The notes beneath the pieces are model-generated. The model was not told the DNA's origin and searched no databases. It worked only from the letters and a program-made list of their open reading frames with translations. This document shows, one piece after another, positions 7,293-14,305 of a stretch of DNA of 14,638 nt (the first letter of the stretch is position 1; the number at the start of each line of letters is the position of its first letter). The position numbers and the translations under genes were made by a program. The stretch is from Treponema sp. (GTDB lineage: Bacteria > Spirochaetota > Spirochaetia > Treponematales > Breznakiellaceae). The stretch spans positions 1-14,638 of the forward strand of contig JAITHH010000023.1 of NCBI GenBank assembly GCA_031280065.1, given 5' to 3'.

Positions 7293-10200
7293 TAGAAGGA
7301 ACGCTTCCAAGAAAGGGTAAAGGACATATCATTGACAAACAGGTTTTCAAGATGCTGGGGAACCACATTAAACCGGATGCCGAAGAGCGGGCTTTGCAGT
7401 TCGATGCCAATATCAAACTCCGGCGTCATGCCCAGCTCCTTCCCCATCCCCCAAAAACCTCTTTGATTCTCGTCATACCGCAGGGTGAACATCGCCTGGG
7501 CAAAAACACTCGAGCCGAAGTACTTACCTAAGAAAACACTTGTATTGTCCAAATAGTTACCCGCGCGGATATTATTGTCAATGGGCCGTTTCATTCCCGT
7601 GGGCAGCAGAATGAAATTTTGCGCCACATTGGTTCTAAAAGAGAGCATATCCAGGCGGAAAAAGTTTCTGAGCGTGCGCTCAAACGTCCTGACAAGGTAA
7701 AATTGGGACAAAAAATCAAACCCGGTTCCCACAATGGCCGCCGCAACCGAACTGGAATCTTCCAAAGGGTCCGCTTCGGCCATGTTTTGGCCCAGCAGGG
7801 ACAGAATTTCCGCCTGGGAGAGGGCTGGACTGGACTCCAGGCGGGCGTTAAAGGACATGAGGGGCGCGTTATCCGCCAGCAGGGAGATGGTTACCGGCCC
7901 GTCCTCGTTCCGGTCGCGGGTTTCGGCGCGCACGGTGAGCCGGGGATCGAAGTGAAGCTCGTTCTCGTTAAAGAGCAGGGTTCCCTCCCGGACGTAGAAA
8001 TTCCGCTGAACATAGAAGATTTCCCCGCCCCGCAGGGACACCTCGCCGGTAACGGACAGGCTGCCGGTAACGGAGTCGCTGCGGATGCGCAGGCTGTCCC
8101 CCACGTCCGCGTAGGTCCGCAGGATGGGGAATTCCTTGCTGGGCCACAGGAATTCCACCTTTCTCCCCGCGTTCACGATGATGTCCGCCACCACCGGCTC
8201 ATTGGGGTTGGGCGCGAGGCTGGCGTTCCCGATTTCCGCGACATCCACGGTGATTTCCGCGTCCTGGCCGGTCAGGATGCCCTTAACCGAGAAAATTCCG
8301 TCCTCCTGGGACAGGTTCAGGCTGCCATAGGTATTGCCTTTCACCATAATGCCGTTGACATCAACGTGAAAGGGAATGGGCCGGTCGCTCTTACCGTCAA
8401 TGTCCAGGCTGAACACGTTGGGAATCCAGCGGTCAAAGCGGAACCAGCCGCTCACCGTACCCGCGCCGGCTCCCACCGGCGTTGTCTGGGGGCCGAAGCG
8501 CATCTCGTTCCCTTCGAGTTCCACCAGCAGGGGCGTGGGCCCGATCTCCGCGTCCAAATAGAGGGGAACCTGGAGCCGCACGTTATGCCCCGCCGCCGTC
8601 CCGAAGAACTCCGGGTCCCCCAAGGGCCCCCGGATCGTTACCGAGGCGTTCACAAAGCCCCCGGTGCAGTTGAGGATGTTCTGCGCGGGGAGTACGCGCC
8701 ACAGGGATTCGAGGTCAACGTACAGGTTGGGCGAATGGGCGTCGATGGTCCGCGGACCGAGCGTTCCGGTGATGGTTCCCATGACCGGGGACGGCGCGGA
8801 GACGCCCGCGTAAAAGGCCCCCTCCTGGGTCAGGCGGAAGCGGAACATATCTTGGGGGCCTCCGGACACGGAGAGCGCTGAATCGCCGCGGGTAAAGGTG
8901 AAGACCGCCGGTTCCCCGCTTTCCAGCGCGTCAAAGCGGAAGCGCTCAAGGCGCAGGGAGCCGCTGAATTCCTCCAGCGCGGAGCCGAAGCTGAACCAGG
9001 AGGCGGATTCGGCAAAACGGGCTTCAAGGGCCAGGTTCAGGGCGAGTTCCCGCCCCGCCGCAAAGCCCCAGACCCTCGCCCCGGTGTGAATGGCGGCTTC
9101 CCGGCGGTTCATCCGCAGCAGGGGCAATTCACCCTGGAGGCTCCCGTAGCGGGCGCTGAGGTTCGACACGCGCAGTTCCTCCTCGTCCACAAAGGCTTTG
9201 GCCGACAGGCTGATGTTCCGCTCCCTGTCAGAGGCGGCGAGGGAATCGACATTCAGCGTCAGGGAATAGGCTTCCGGGGAATTCCAGACGAGACGGGCGT
9301 CCGCGGTCAGGACGGCGTTGTAAGACTGGCGCAGGAAGCGCTTGAGCCGCATCCGCTCGCCGTAGAAGATCGCGTCCACGGTTCCCCGCCGGTAGGTTCC
9401 TTCCCCGTCGTAGATTTCGCCGTTTGGGTTCTCCAGGCGGAACTGGGCGAACAGTTGCGAGCGGTCGCCGCTCCAGTTAAACGCCGCCCGCCCGGAGAGG
9501 GGGCCCTCGCCGTCATCGAAAACCACCCTGGATAGCCGGGCCCAATGCTGATCCACGATCCCCGACACCCGCAGCGATGCCTGCCGCGAGGCGGGGGTGG
9601 CCAGGTTGGTCAGGGCGAACCGCTCCAGCTCCACGTACCAGAACTCAGGCGCCGCGTAGTACAGGGAACTGGAGAATTGCAGGTGGGCGAATTGCCCCCC
9701 AAACGGCAGGGGGATAGATTCCGCCTTAACATAACCGGAATAGTCCCCGGACTCCCCGGCCCCGATATACGCGCTAAGGCCGTAGGAGCCCTGGATGCTC
9801 AAGTACCGTCCCGCGATGAACGTCCCGTCGATGTAGTAGGGAACGTCCAGGTACGCGCTCCGCAGGGAAAAGGAAACGTCGCGGCCCTGGGAAAAATCGA
9901 CAAAGCCCGACGCGTCCGCGCTCCCCCCGTCCCAGAGCAGGCGGACTTCGTTCAGATCAAAGCGCCGGTCCGTACCGGAGATCGAGGCGCGGACTGCTCC
10001 CTTCCCCTCGGAGGCGGCGGTGAATTGGGGGGCGTTGTACAGGATGCGCTCAAAGTCGGTACTCACAAAGACTTCGGTGGTAACCCGCGCGTCTTTAAGC
10101 GCCTGGGCCGCGATGTCCGCGGGGGCCGGAAATTCCATAAAGGGCTGGGTCATGGTGAAGAGGTCCCCCAGGGGAAATTCTTCCAGGGCCAGGCTGATTT

Positions 10201-11695
10201 CCAAACACCGGGGCTGGTAATCCAGAAACCCGGCGGCGGCAATCTGGCCGGCGGTATCTTCCCCATCCTCCGGTACGGATGCCTCCGGCGCGGAGGCGGT
10301 CCGGGCTGACAAGGAGAACGCCATGCCTTCATCGTTCCGGGACAGCCGCGCCTCCAGTCCGCTGATCCGCGTCTGCCCCGCAAAGAGGCTCCCCCCTGAC
10401 ACGCTGATCCGCTCCCCTTCTGATCTGACGGCCAGTTCAGCGTCCAGGCGGCTGCTTCCGTCCCCGGCAAGGGAGAAATCGCGGATACTGAGCGTTCCAT
10501 TGGGCGACAGGGAGGCGAGGCCGAGGGTCCCGGCATAACGGAGCGCGCCACGGGGGGAGCGGAGTTCCAATCCGGCCACCCGCACCGCTTCCTCGTCCCC
10601 CTCGCAGACGAGGGTATAGGAAACCGGGCCCACAGGCTTAAAGGAGCCCATGTTTCCCTGGAGATCAAGGCGGTAGCTGAGGCCCTCCTCCCCGCCGGCC
10701 TCGAAGGACGCGGTTCCGCCGGCGCTCATGGACAGATACTGGTTGTAGGCTTCCCAGGGGCCCCGCAAAGACAGGACGCCCTGGGGCGAGAAATCGCGGG
10801 CTTCGAGCCGCCCGGAAACACGGCGGCTCTGGAATTGGTAATCCAGCGCCAGATCGAAGGGGAAGCGGTCGCGCTGCTTGCTGACCCGCAGCCGGTCCGG
10901 ATCAACGTCCAGGTCAAAGACCACGGTCCGCAGGTTAAAGCCCTCGCCGGCAAGGGACGGGATGGTCAGGGAAAGGCTGCCTTCCCGCGCTTTCGCGTCA
11001 AACGCGCCGCTCACCAGGGCGGTCATTTCCACGCTCAAGGGTTCCTGATCCGGGAAGAGCTTCAGACCGGCCAGCGTGTTCCACCTGCCCCGCAGGGTTA
11101 TCCGGTCTTCGAGGAACGTCCCGTCCAGGCCGAGTCCCTGGATCGCAAACCGGCTGCCCTGGTACTCGGCAGCGGCTTCGGCGTTCCGGACGCGAACCCG
11201 CAGGTCACGGGGGAGCGCGAGGGTCCCGCCGGGCAACTGAAAATCCGCCTGCAGGCGCTGAACCAGCCCGGCGAGGAACGCGGCCTGCTCCTCGTCCAGG
11301 TTCAACACCGGCTTATCCAGCTCTATTAAATGGAAAGAATCAGGTATGCTGCCCTTGATAAGCTCGATAAGCGAATAGGAGACCCGCAGCCGGGAAAGGC
11401 TCAACAGGGGCTTGTCTCCGGGCCCCCAGACGCGGAGCTTCCGTACATCCAAAGCGCCGAACAGGGAATAGCCCATAGACTCATAGCCGATCCGCACGCC
11501 CAGGTAATCCGCCCCCCGCCCGATCAGGCGCTCCCAGCGTGCGGTCAGGCGCTCATGGAGAGCCGTCTGCAAGGGCCGTACCAGGAACGCGGTCAGTATT
11601 ACCAGACACGCAAACACGAGGATATCTATACCGATACGGAACAGCAACAACGCCCGCCGCTTCTCAAAGGGGCCGGCCTCCTGGGTACTAAGCAC
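7292..11695 (-). CDS. tamB: TamB-family translocation/assembly protein (DUF490)
   Basis: The 1467-residue protein has a cytoplasmic basic start (KRR at 12-14) and one N-terminal membrane anchor at about 15-40. A very long beta-rich body of repeated short strands follows, as in AsmA/TamB proteins that form a hydrophobic groove across the periplasm. The C-terminal third holds the conserved TamB (DUF490) domain. Near 1220-1245 is the GGEIFYVQRNFYVREG segment, followed by LSQAEILSLLGQN near 1300 and amphipathic strands to the end. Family roles are outer-membrane protein assembly with TamA/BamA and phospholipid transfer to the outer membrane. The start is GTG, with AAGGAG five bases upstream. It is somewhat longer than E. 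coli TamB (about 1260). Its place directly before bamA supports an assembly role. No separate TamA is visible, so BamA may be the partner, which is inference. Confidence 0.9.
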   Translation of the reverse strand: MLSTQEAGPFEKRRALLLFRIGIDILVFACLVILTAFLVRPLQTALHERLTARWERLIGRGADYLGVRIGYESMGYSLFGALDVRKLRVWGPGDKPLLSLSRLRVSYSLIELIKGSIPDSFHLIELDKPVLNLDEEQAAFLAGLVQRLQADFQLPGGTLALPRDLRVRVRNAEAAAEYQGSRFAIQGLGLDGTFLEDRITLRGRWNTLAGLKLFPDQEPLSVEMTALVSGAFDAKAREGSLSLTIPSLAGEGFNLRTVVFDLDVDPDRLRVSKQRDRFPFDLALDYQFQSRRVSGRLEARDFSPQGVLSLRGPWEAYNQYLSMSAGGTASFEAGGEEGLSYRLDLQGNMGSFKPVGPVSYTLVCEGDEEAVRVAGLELRSPRGALRYAGTLGLASLSPNGTLSIRDFSLAGDGSSRLDAELAVRSEGERISVSGGSLFAGQTRISGLEARLSRNDEGMAFSLSARTASAPEASVPEDGEDTAGQIAAAGFLDYQPRCLEISLALEEFPLGDLFTMTQPFMEFPAPADIAAQALKDARVTTEVFVSTDFERILYNAPQFTAASEGKGAVRASISGTDRRFDLNEVRLLWDGGSADASGFVDFSQGRDVSFSLRSAYLDVPYYIDGTFIAGRYLSIQGSYGLSAYIGAGESGDYSGYVKAESIPLPFGGQFAHLQFSSSLYYAAPEFWYVELERFALTNLATPASRQASLRVSGIVDQHWARLSRVVFDDGEGPLSGRAAFNWSGDRSQLFAQFRLENPNGEIYDGEGTYRRGTVDAIFYGERMRLKRFLRQSYNAVLTADARLVWNSPEAYSLTLNVDSLAASDRERNISLSAKAFVDEEELRVSNLSARYGSLQGELPLLRMNRREAAIHTGARVWGFAAGRELALNLALEARFAESASWFSFGSALEEFSGSLRLERFRFDALESGEPAVFTFTRGDSALSVSGGPQDMFRFRLTQEGAFYAGVSAPSPVMGTITGTLGPRTIDAHSPNLYVDLESLWRVLPAQNILNCTGGFVNASVTIRGPLGDPEFFGTAAGHNVRLQVPLYLDAEIGPTPLLVELEGNEMRFGPQTTPVGAGAGTVSGWFRFDRWIPNVFSLDIDGKSDRPIPFHVDVNGIMVKGNTYGSLNLSQEDGIFSVKGILTGQDAEITVDVAEIGNASLAPNPNEPVVADIIVNAGRKVEFLWPSKEFPILRTYADVGDSLRIRSDSVTGSLSVTGEVSLRGGEIFYVQRNFYVREGTLLFNENELHFDPRLTVRAETRDRNEDGPVTISLLADNAPLMSFNARLESSPALSQAEILSLLGQNMAEADPLEDSSSVAAAIVGTGFDFLSQFYLVRTFERTLRNFFRLDMLSFRTNVAQNFILLPTGMKRPIDNNIRAGNYLDNTSVFLGKYFGSSVFAQAMFTLRYDENQRGFWGMGKELGMTPEFDIGIELQSPLFGIRFNVVPQHLENLFVNDMSFTLSWKRSF

Positions 11696-11740
11696 CTGGG
11701 CTCCTTATATCAAGTATACCAATCAGATACCGCCGTTTTT

Positions 11741-11759
11741 CTTTACTGGTATTGTAAAG
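11741..11759. promoter_or_regulatory. Small inverted repeat upstream of tamB
   Basis: CTTTAC (11741-11746) and GTAAAG (11754-11759) form a 6-bp inverted repeat with a 7-nt centre in the AT-richer gap before tamB. A -10-like TATACT is present on the minus strand at 11718-11713, just before the tamB ribosome site, but no good -35 box is seen at the right distance. This could be an operator or part of a weak tamB promoter. Confidence 0.3.
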
Positions 11760-11808
11760 AATGTTGCAAAACGCCGATTTTTTCAACTGGACGGGAAGGG
11801 GCGCGGTG

Positions 11809-11842
11809 AGGGACCGGGTACATCCGGGCGTACCCGGTCCCT
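11809..11842 (-). terminator. Strong hairpin at the 3' end of the DUF2259 gene
   Basis: AGGGACCGGGTAC (11809-11821) and GTACCCGGTCCCT (11830-11842) form a perfect 13-bp stem with an 8-nt loop. The stem overlaps the TAG stop of the gene on the minus strand. The 3' side is not followed by a U-tract, so it may be a partial terminator, an mRNA-protecting hairpin or an attenuator before tamB, and not a classical intrinsic terminator. Confidence 0.5.
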
Positions 11843-12542
11843 ATAACGCGATGGTTTCTACCATGTAGCGGACATCGAAGCCGCCGGGGGCGGTTTTCTT
11901 CATCTCGATGACAAAGACGAGCCCCTTGTTTTGCGGGGCCGCGAACACCTGCCGTATCCGGTAGGCGCTGATAAGGGGGCGTTTAATTTTAGGGCTGCCC
12001 AGGGTATAGCTCTTTTTTAAGCCGTCCCGGTCGCCGCGTTCCAGACTGATATGGAACGAGGAGCTTTGCTTATTGCCGCTGCCCTCAAAGGAGGCGATAA
12101 GGGATGCGGTATAGCGTATGTTTTGATCGAAGTCCCGGAACTCGATGATTTCGCCGGCAAAGCCGTCCTGGTCTCCCAGGGCTATGTAGAGGGGTTTTCC
12201 CTGGTGCAGGAAGGTAACGCCGTTACGTTCAGCCAGCGCCGTATGCTGGCCGAGGAGCCGGTATAGTACGCCGGACCCGTCCTGCCCCGATGCCGCAGGC
12301 TGATCGTGGATATATGAAAGCCTGCCGCCGGGAAGGAAATCGTTCTTGGCCACGTCCACGGCAAACAGTTCAGCCCAGGGCCGCAGGGTATCGCGCTCGA
12401 TTCCGTACTGGGCGAACATATAAACGGCGCCGTTTGGGGAAAATCCCAAGTCCGTGAAAACCGCAGTATCCCCGGCTTCCGCGAAAACCGCGCAGCCGAT
12501 CAGCAAAAAAGCCGCCATGCCGGATGATTTTTGAGCAAACAT
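11841..12542 (-). CDS. Predicted secreted protein, DUF2259 family
   Basis: The 233-residue protein has an N-terminal signal peptide (hydrophobic stretch at about 9-20, possible cleavage near A21-A23), so it is probably periplasmic. After it come FTDLGFSPNGAVYMFAQYGI (29-48) and WAELFAVDVAKNDFLPGG (56-73). These segments resemble the DUF2259 family of predicted secreted proteins, known to me mainly from spirochaetes and related Gram-negatives. The rest is beta-rich, without catalytic motifs that I recognise. The ATG has a GAGGGGG ribosome site about 7 nt upstream. It precedes tamB by 145 nt on the same strand, as I recall for TP0324-TP0325 in T. pallidum. Its function is unknown; an envelope role is suggested by position only. 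Confidence 0.75.
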   Translation of the reverse strand: MFAQKSSGMAAFLLIGCAVFAEAGDTAVFTDLGFSPNGAVYMFAQYGIERDTLRPWAELFAVDVAKNDFLPGGRLSYIHDQPAASGQDGSGVLYRLLGQHTALAERNGVTFLHQGKPLYIALGDQDGFAGEIIEFRDFDQNIRYTASLIASFEGSGNKQSSSFHISLERGDRDGLKKSYTLGSPKIKRPLISAYRIRQVFAAPQNKGLVFVIEMKKTAPGGFDVRYMVETIAL

Positions 12543-12594
12543 ACATATCCCCCTCTTTCAGTATCGGAAAGACGGGGACGCTCTTTACCGCGCC

Positions 12595-12618
12595 AGCAAT
12601 TCCGAATTCGAAATTGCT
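12595..12618. promoter_or_regulatory. 24-bp near-perfect palindrome upstream of DUF2259 gene
   Basis: AGCAATTCCGAATTCGAAATTGCT matches its own reverse complement at 22 of 24 positions, centred on GAATTC. It lies about 50 bp upstream of the minus-strand gene, where a repressor or activator site would be expected. A related arm recurs in inverted orientation at 12854-12873 near the divergent gene. Confidence 0.45.
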
Positions 12619-12622
12619 ATCG

Positions 12623-12750
12623 GAAAAAGGACAGCCCAAAGGGTTTGTTGGGGGGCCTGTCTGCTGGTTTCAATGGAACCTCCCCTGGGGGTCCCCTCCA
12701 TTGAAACCACAGACACCCCCTTCGACAGTCCCTAAAGGCTGTCCTTTTTC
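12623..12750. repeat. 128-bp long-hairpin element in the divergent intergenic region
   Basis: The outer arms GAAAAAGGACAGCC (12623-12636) and GGCTGTCCTTTTTC (12737-12750) are a perfect 14-bp inverted repeat. Inside, TGGTTTCAATGGA (12665-12677) pairs perfectly with TCCATTGAAACCA (12697-12709). TGTCTG/CAGACA and GGGGG/CCCCC lengthen that stem, with 1-nt and 3-nt bulges. The part between the outer and inner stems is only weakly complementary. No open frame is inside. It could be a miniature inverted-repeat element or a structured RNA. No convincing target-site duplication was seen at its ends. Confidence 0.7.
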
Positions 12751-12797
12751 AAATCGCTTTTATTCGGATTGTTTCTTATACCAGGTTTTTCAAGGTA

Positions 12798-12833
12798 AAA
12801 ACGGTACAAACAGCAGGCTATTTGTACCGTTTT
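12798..12833. other. 13-bp perfect hairpin before the membrane-protein gene
   Basis: AAAACGGTACAAA-type arms at 12798-12810 and 12821-12833 pair perfectly over 13 bp around a 10-nt centre. The right side ends in TTTTA and the left side (minus strand) in a similar short T run. It could be a weak two-way terminator that separates the divergent units, or an operator. No gene converges here that would need a terminator, so a regulatory or mobile-repeat role is as likely. Confidence 0.5.
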
Positions 12834-12891
12834 AGGTTGAACGGGGCTGTTTCTTTTGAATTTGGAATTGCTGTTACCGCTCCGGCTATAC

Positions 12892-12920
12892 TTGAGCGCC
12901 CATACCGGATCAGCTATGCT
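12892..12920 (+). promoter_or_regulatory. Promoter of the membrane-protein gene, possibly leaderless
   Basis: TTGAGC (12892-12897), a 17-bp spacer and TATGCT (12915-12920) make a good sigma-70 match. Transcription would begin about seven bases after the -10 box, which falls on or beside the ATG at 12927. This predicts an mRNA with almost no leader. A second -10-like TATACT (12887-12892) with TTGGAA 19 bp upstream could instead give a leader of about 28 nt. Confidence 0.55.
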
Positions 12921-12926
12921 GGAACT

Positions 12927-13742
12927 ATGACGCTGTCAAGCCGCAACCGCTTCTTTATGGCGGGTATTATCTTGAGCGCCGCCGCGCTCGCCGCCATCGC
13001 TGTCTCCGCGTTCAGAATCCTCCCCCTCTACCCTGATTTGCTGAAGGCAAGCCGTCTGACCTCCTGGCTCGGCCGTATCATACCCCCCGCGCCCTATGTT
13101 TCCTTCGCCGCTATGTCCGCCCTGGTTGTTTATGCCCTTATCACCCAGGTTCTGATCTACTATTTTTTTGAAAAGACCCAATCGCCGGAAATTCTTTTCT
13201 TTGCCCTGTTCGCCTGTTCCTGCGCGTTTGAAGGGACCCGGATCGCGCTCCCCCTGCGGATAGCCTACAGTCTGCCGGGGGGATACGCGGCTGCAGCCGC
13301 CAGAGCGCTGCTTTTTGCCCGCTATGCCGGTATTTTTTCGCTTTTCGCGGGAAGCCTCTACTCCGCTGGTCTGGAAATGCAGAAACAGGGCCGGGTGGTC
13401 CTTATCACCATGACGGCGGCCCTGGTTCTCGCGCTGGGCATCCCCGTAGACGGGCTGTCCTGGGACAGCAGTTTAACGATGATATACGGCTATATGGGTA
13501 TGTTCACCCTGGTTGAATGGGGACTGATCCTCATCACGGCGGCGGGTTTCCTGGTCTCCGCCTATTCACGGGGTTCGCGGGAGTACCTGTATATCAGCGG
13601 CGGTTCCCTGCTGGTATGCGCGGGGAAGTACCTGCTGCTGCGGGCCGATACCTGGATTACCCCCCTGCCGGCCTTCGCGCTCCTGGCGCTGGGCACCTGG
13701 TTTATATGCGCCTGGATTCGCCGTATATACCTCTGGTTATAA
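12927..13742 (+). CDS. Multi-pass membrane protein of unknown function
   Basis: The 271-residue protein is very hydrophobic, with about seven to eight predicted membrane spans near 11-30, 57-81, 88-106, 122-147, 157-173, 190-212, 221-238 and 246-264. Loops carry few conserved-looking motifs. A segment E102-G-T-R-I lies after the third span, and the C-terminus is basic (RRIYLW). The layout of one N-terminal span plus a compact block of about seven more resembles sensor-type 7TM modules, but no partner domain is attached and I do not recognise the family. I chose the ATG at 12927 because the promoter boxes end at 12920. The open frame can be extended to 12822, but that part overlaps the promoter. 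It is divergent from the DUF2259 gene and appears monocistronic. Confidence 0.75.
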   Translation: MTLSSRNRFFMAGIILSAAALAAIAVSAFRILPLYPDLLKASRLTSWLGRIIPPAPYVSFAAMSALVVYALITQVLIYYFFEKTQSPEILFFALFACSCAFEGTRIALPLRIAYSLPGGYAAAAARALLFARYAGIFSLFAGSLYSAGLEMQKQGRVVLITMTAALVLALGIPVDGLSWDSSLTMIYGYMGMFTLVEWGLILITAAGFLVSAYSRGSREYLYISGGSLLVCAGKYLLLRADTWITPLPAFALLALGTWFICAWIRRIYLWL

Positions 13743-13798
13743 GCGGCTTGGTTCTCTTGGCCGCATCCCTCTCAGGAAGCGCGGATTACACGGTTTTA

Positions 13799-13894
13799 AA
13801 CCGCAGATGACACGGATTACGAACCTTCGATTCGACGCTGATAGGGTTCTCTTCATCCGCGCCATCCGTTTCATCCGCGTAATCAGCGGTTCCC
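13799..13894. repeat. Interspersed repeat copy with inverted arms
   Basis: The right end holds the core GTAATCAGCGGTTCCC (13879-13894), also found at 123, 541 and 1304 in the same orientation. The left arm AACCGCAGATGACACGGAT (13799-13817) is an imperfect inverse of the right arm ATCCGCGTAATCAGCGGTT (13873-13891). The whole could fold as a hairpin of about 95 nt, so this looks like a more complete palindromic form of the repeat. It follows the membrane-protein gene by about 55 bp and might end its transcript, though no U-tract follows. Confidence 0.65.
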
Positions 13895-13973
13895 TTGCGG
13901 GGGGTGCAGTAAGCGGCATACGCTTACCTGTCAAGGGGAATCTTAAGTATTTTTAAAATTTTTTCCAGAATAC

Positions 13974-14003
13974 TTGACAAATGTACTTTACGGGGGGTAT
14001 ACT
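13974..14003 (+). promoter_or_regulatory. Near-consensus sigma-70 promoter
   Basis: TTGACA (13974-13979), an 18-bp spacer and TATACT (13998-14003) predict a start near 14010, directed at the lipoprotein gene about 296 nt downstream. The -35 box overlaps the right half of a bulged inverted repeat: TGTCAAG (13929-13935) and AGTATT (13946-13951) versus AATACTTGACA (13969-13979). A regulator could bind there. The region just upstream is A/T-rich, like an UP element. Confidence 0.75.
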
Positions 14004-14016
14004 GGTATTAAGGTTT

Positions 14017-14076
14017 ATGAAGGCGGAGTTCAAAGTGTACGGATTGGCAGTGTTTACCCCCCCCCCCCTATTGTAG
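14017..14076 (+). CDS. Possible small leader ORF crossing a C12 tract
   Basis: A short frame begins at ATG 14017 just after the promoter, with a weak AAGG four bases upstream, and reads MKAEFKVYGLAVFTPPPLL before TAG at 14074. It runs through the run of twelve C at 14057-14068. Gain of one C, or loss of two, would move it into a frame open to TAA at 14190-14192 and give about 58 residues. Nothing in the peptide is recognised. It may be a chance frame or a switchable leader peptide. Confidence 0.25.
   Translation: MKAEFKVYGLAVFTPPPLL
14057..14068. repeat. Homopolymeric C12 tract
   Basis: Twelve consecutive C follow TTTA and precede TATTG. The tract lies about 55 nt past the -10 box and about 240 nt before the lipoprotein start. 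Tracts this long are prone to slipped-strand length changes. Poly-G/C tracts near promoters are a known source of phase variation in pathogenic treponemes. Confidence 0.8.
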
Positions 14077-14092
14077 ATAATCCCCCTAGAGC

Positions 14093-14110
14093 GTTTCTAT
14101 ATATAGAAAC
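14093..14110. promoter_or_regulatory. Perfect 18-bp palindrome in the lipoprotein leader
   Basis: GTTTCTATATATAGAAAC is identical to its reverse complement. It lies in the transcribed leader about 85 nt after the predicted start. As DNA it could be an operator; as RNA the AT-rich stem would have only a small loop. Confidence 0.5.
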
Positions 14111-14150
14111 AGTTGATATATACCCATTCTCTTGTTCCCCGCGCAGGGCT

Positions 14151-14272
14151 CGTCCCCGCCGGGGTTTTCTGCTGTTCAGGGCCTCCGGCTAAGGAAATTC
14201 CTCACAGCAGTTAGATACGGATACATCCATGCGCCGTTGGCGCATGTGTATTACATATTGTGCCTACAGGCA
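14151..14272 (+). other. Cluster of RNA-type structures in the lipoprotein leader
   Basis: Several stems lie in series. CCCC-GCC-GGGG followed by TTTT (14154-14168) resembles a weak terminator or attenuator. CTGCTGT (14169-14175) pairs with ACAGCAG (14204-14210) and encloses GCC/GGC and AGGAA/TTCCT hairpins, like a three-way junction. CATGCGCC-GTT-GGCGCATG (14228-14246) is a perfect 8-bp hairpin, extended by ATACA/TGTAT across a 2-nt bulge. TGCC-TACA-GGCA lies at about 14261-14272, with wobble pairs outside it. No known riboswitch family was recognised. The set may be a structured 5' leader or a separate small RNA. Confidence 0.45.
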
Positions 14273-14305
14273 TAGTATGGAAATTTTTTGACAAGGAGTT
14301 CTTTT

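Noticed and set aside
7619..8881. Long plus-strand open frame opposite tamB
   Set aside because: It is an antisense shadow in GC-rich coding DNA, with no motif and no start signal.
12822..12926. 35-codon upstream extension of the membrane protein
   Set aside because: It lies in the hairpin and promoter region. The hydrophobic start and promoter spacing favour the ATG at 12927.
13974..14192. Open frame starting at TTG 13974
   Set aside because: The TTG is part of the -35 box and could not be transcribed from that promoter. Only the frame-shifted product discussed with the C tract is of interest.
14289..14294. TTGACA just before the lipoprotein ATG as a -35 box
   Set aside because: It overlaps the Shine-Dalgarno sequence, and any transcript from it would start inside the coding region.
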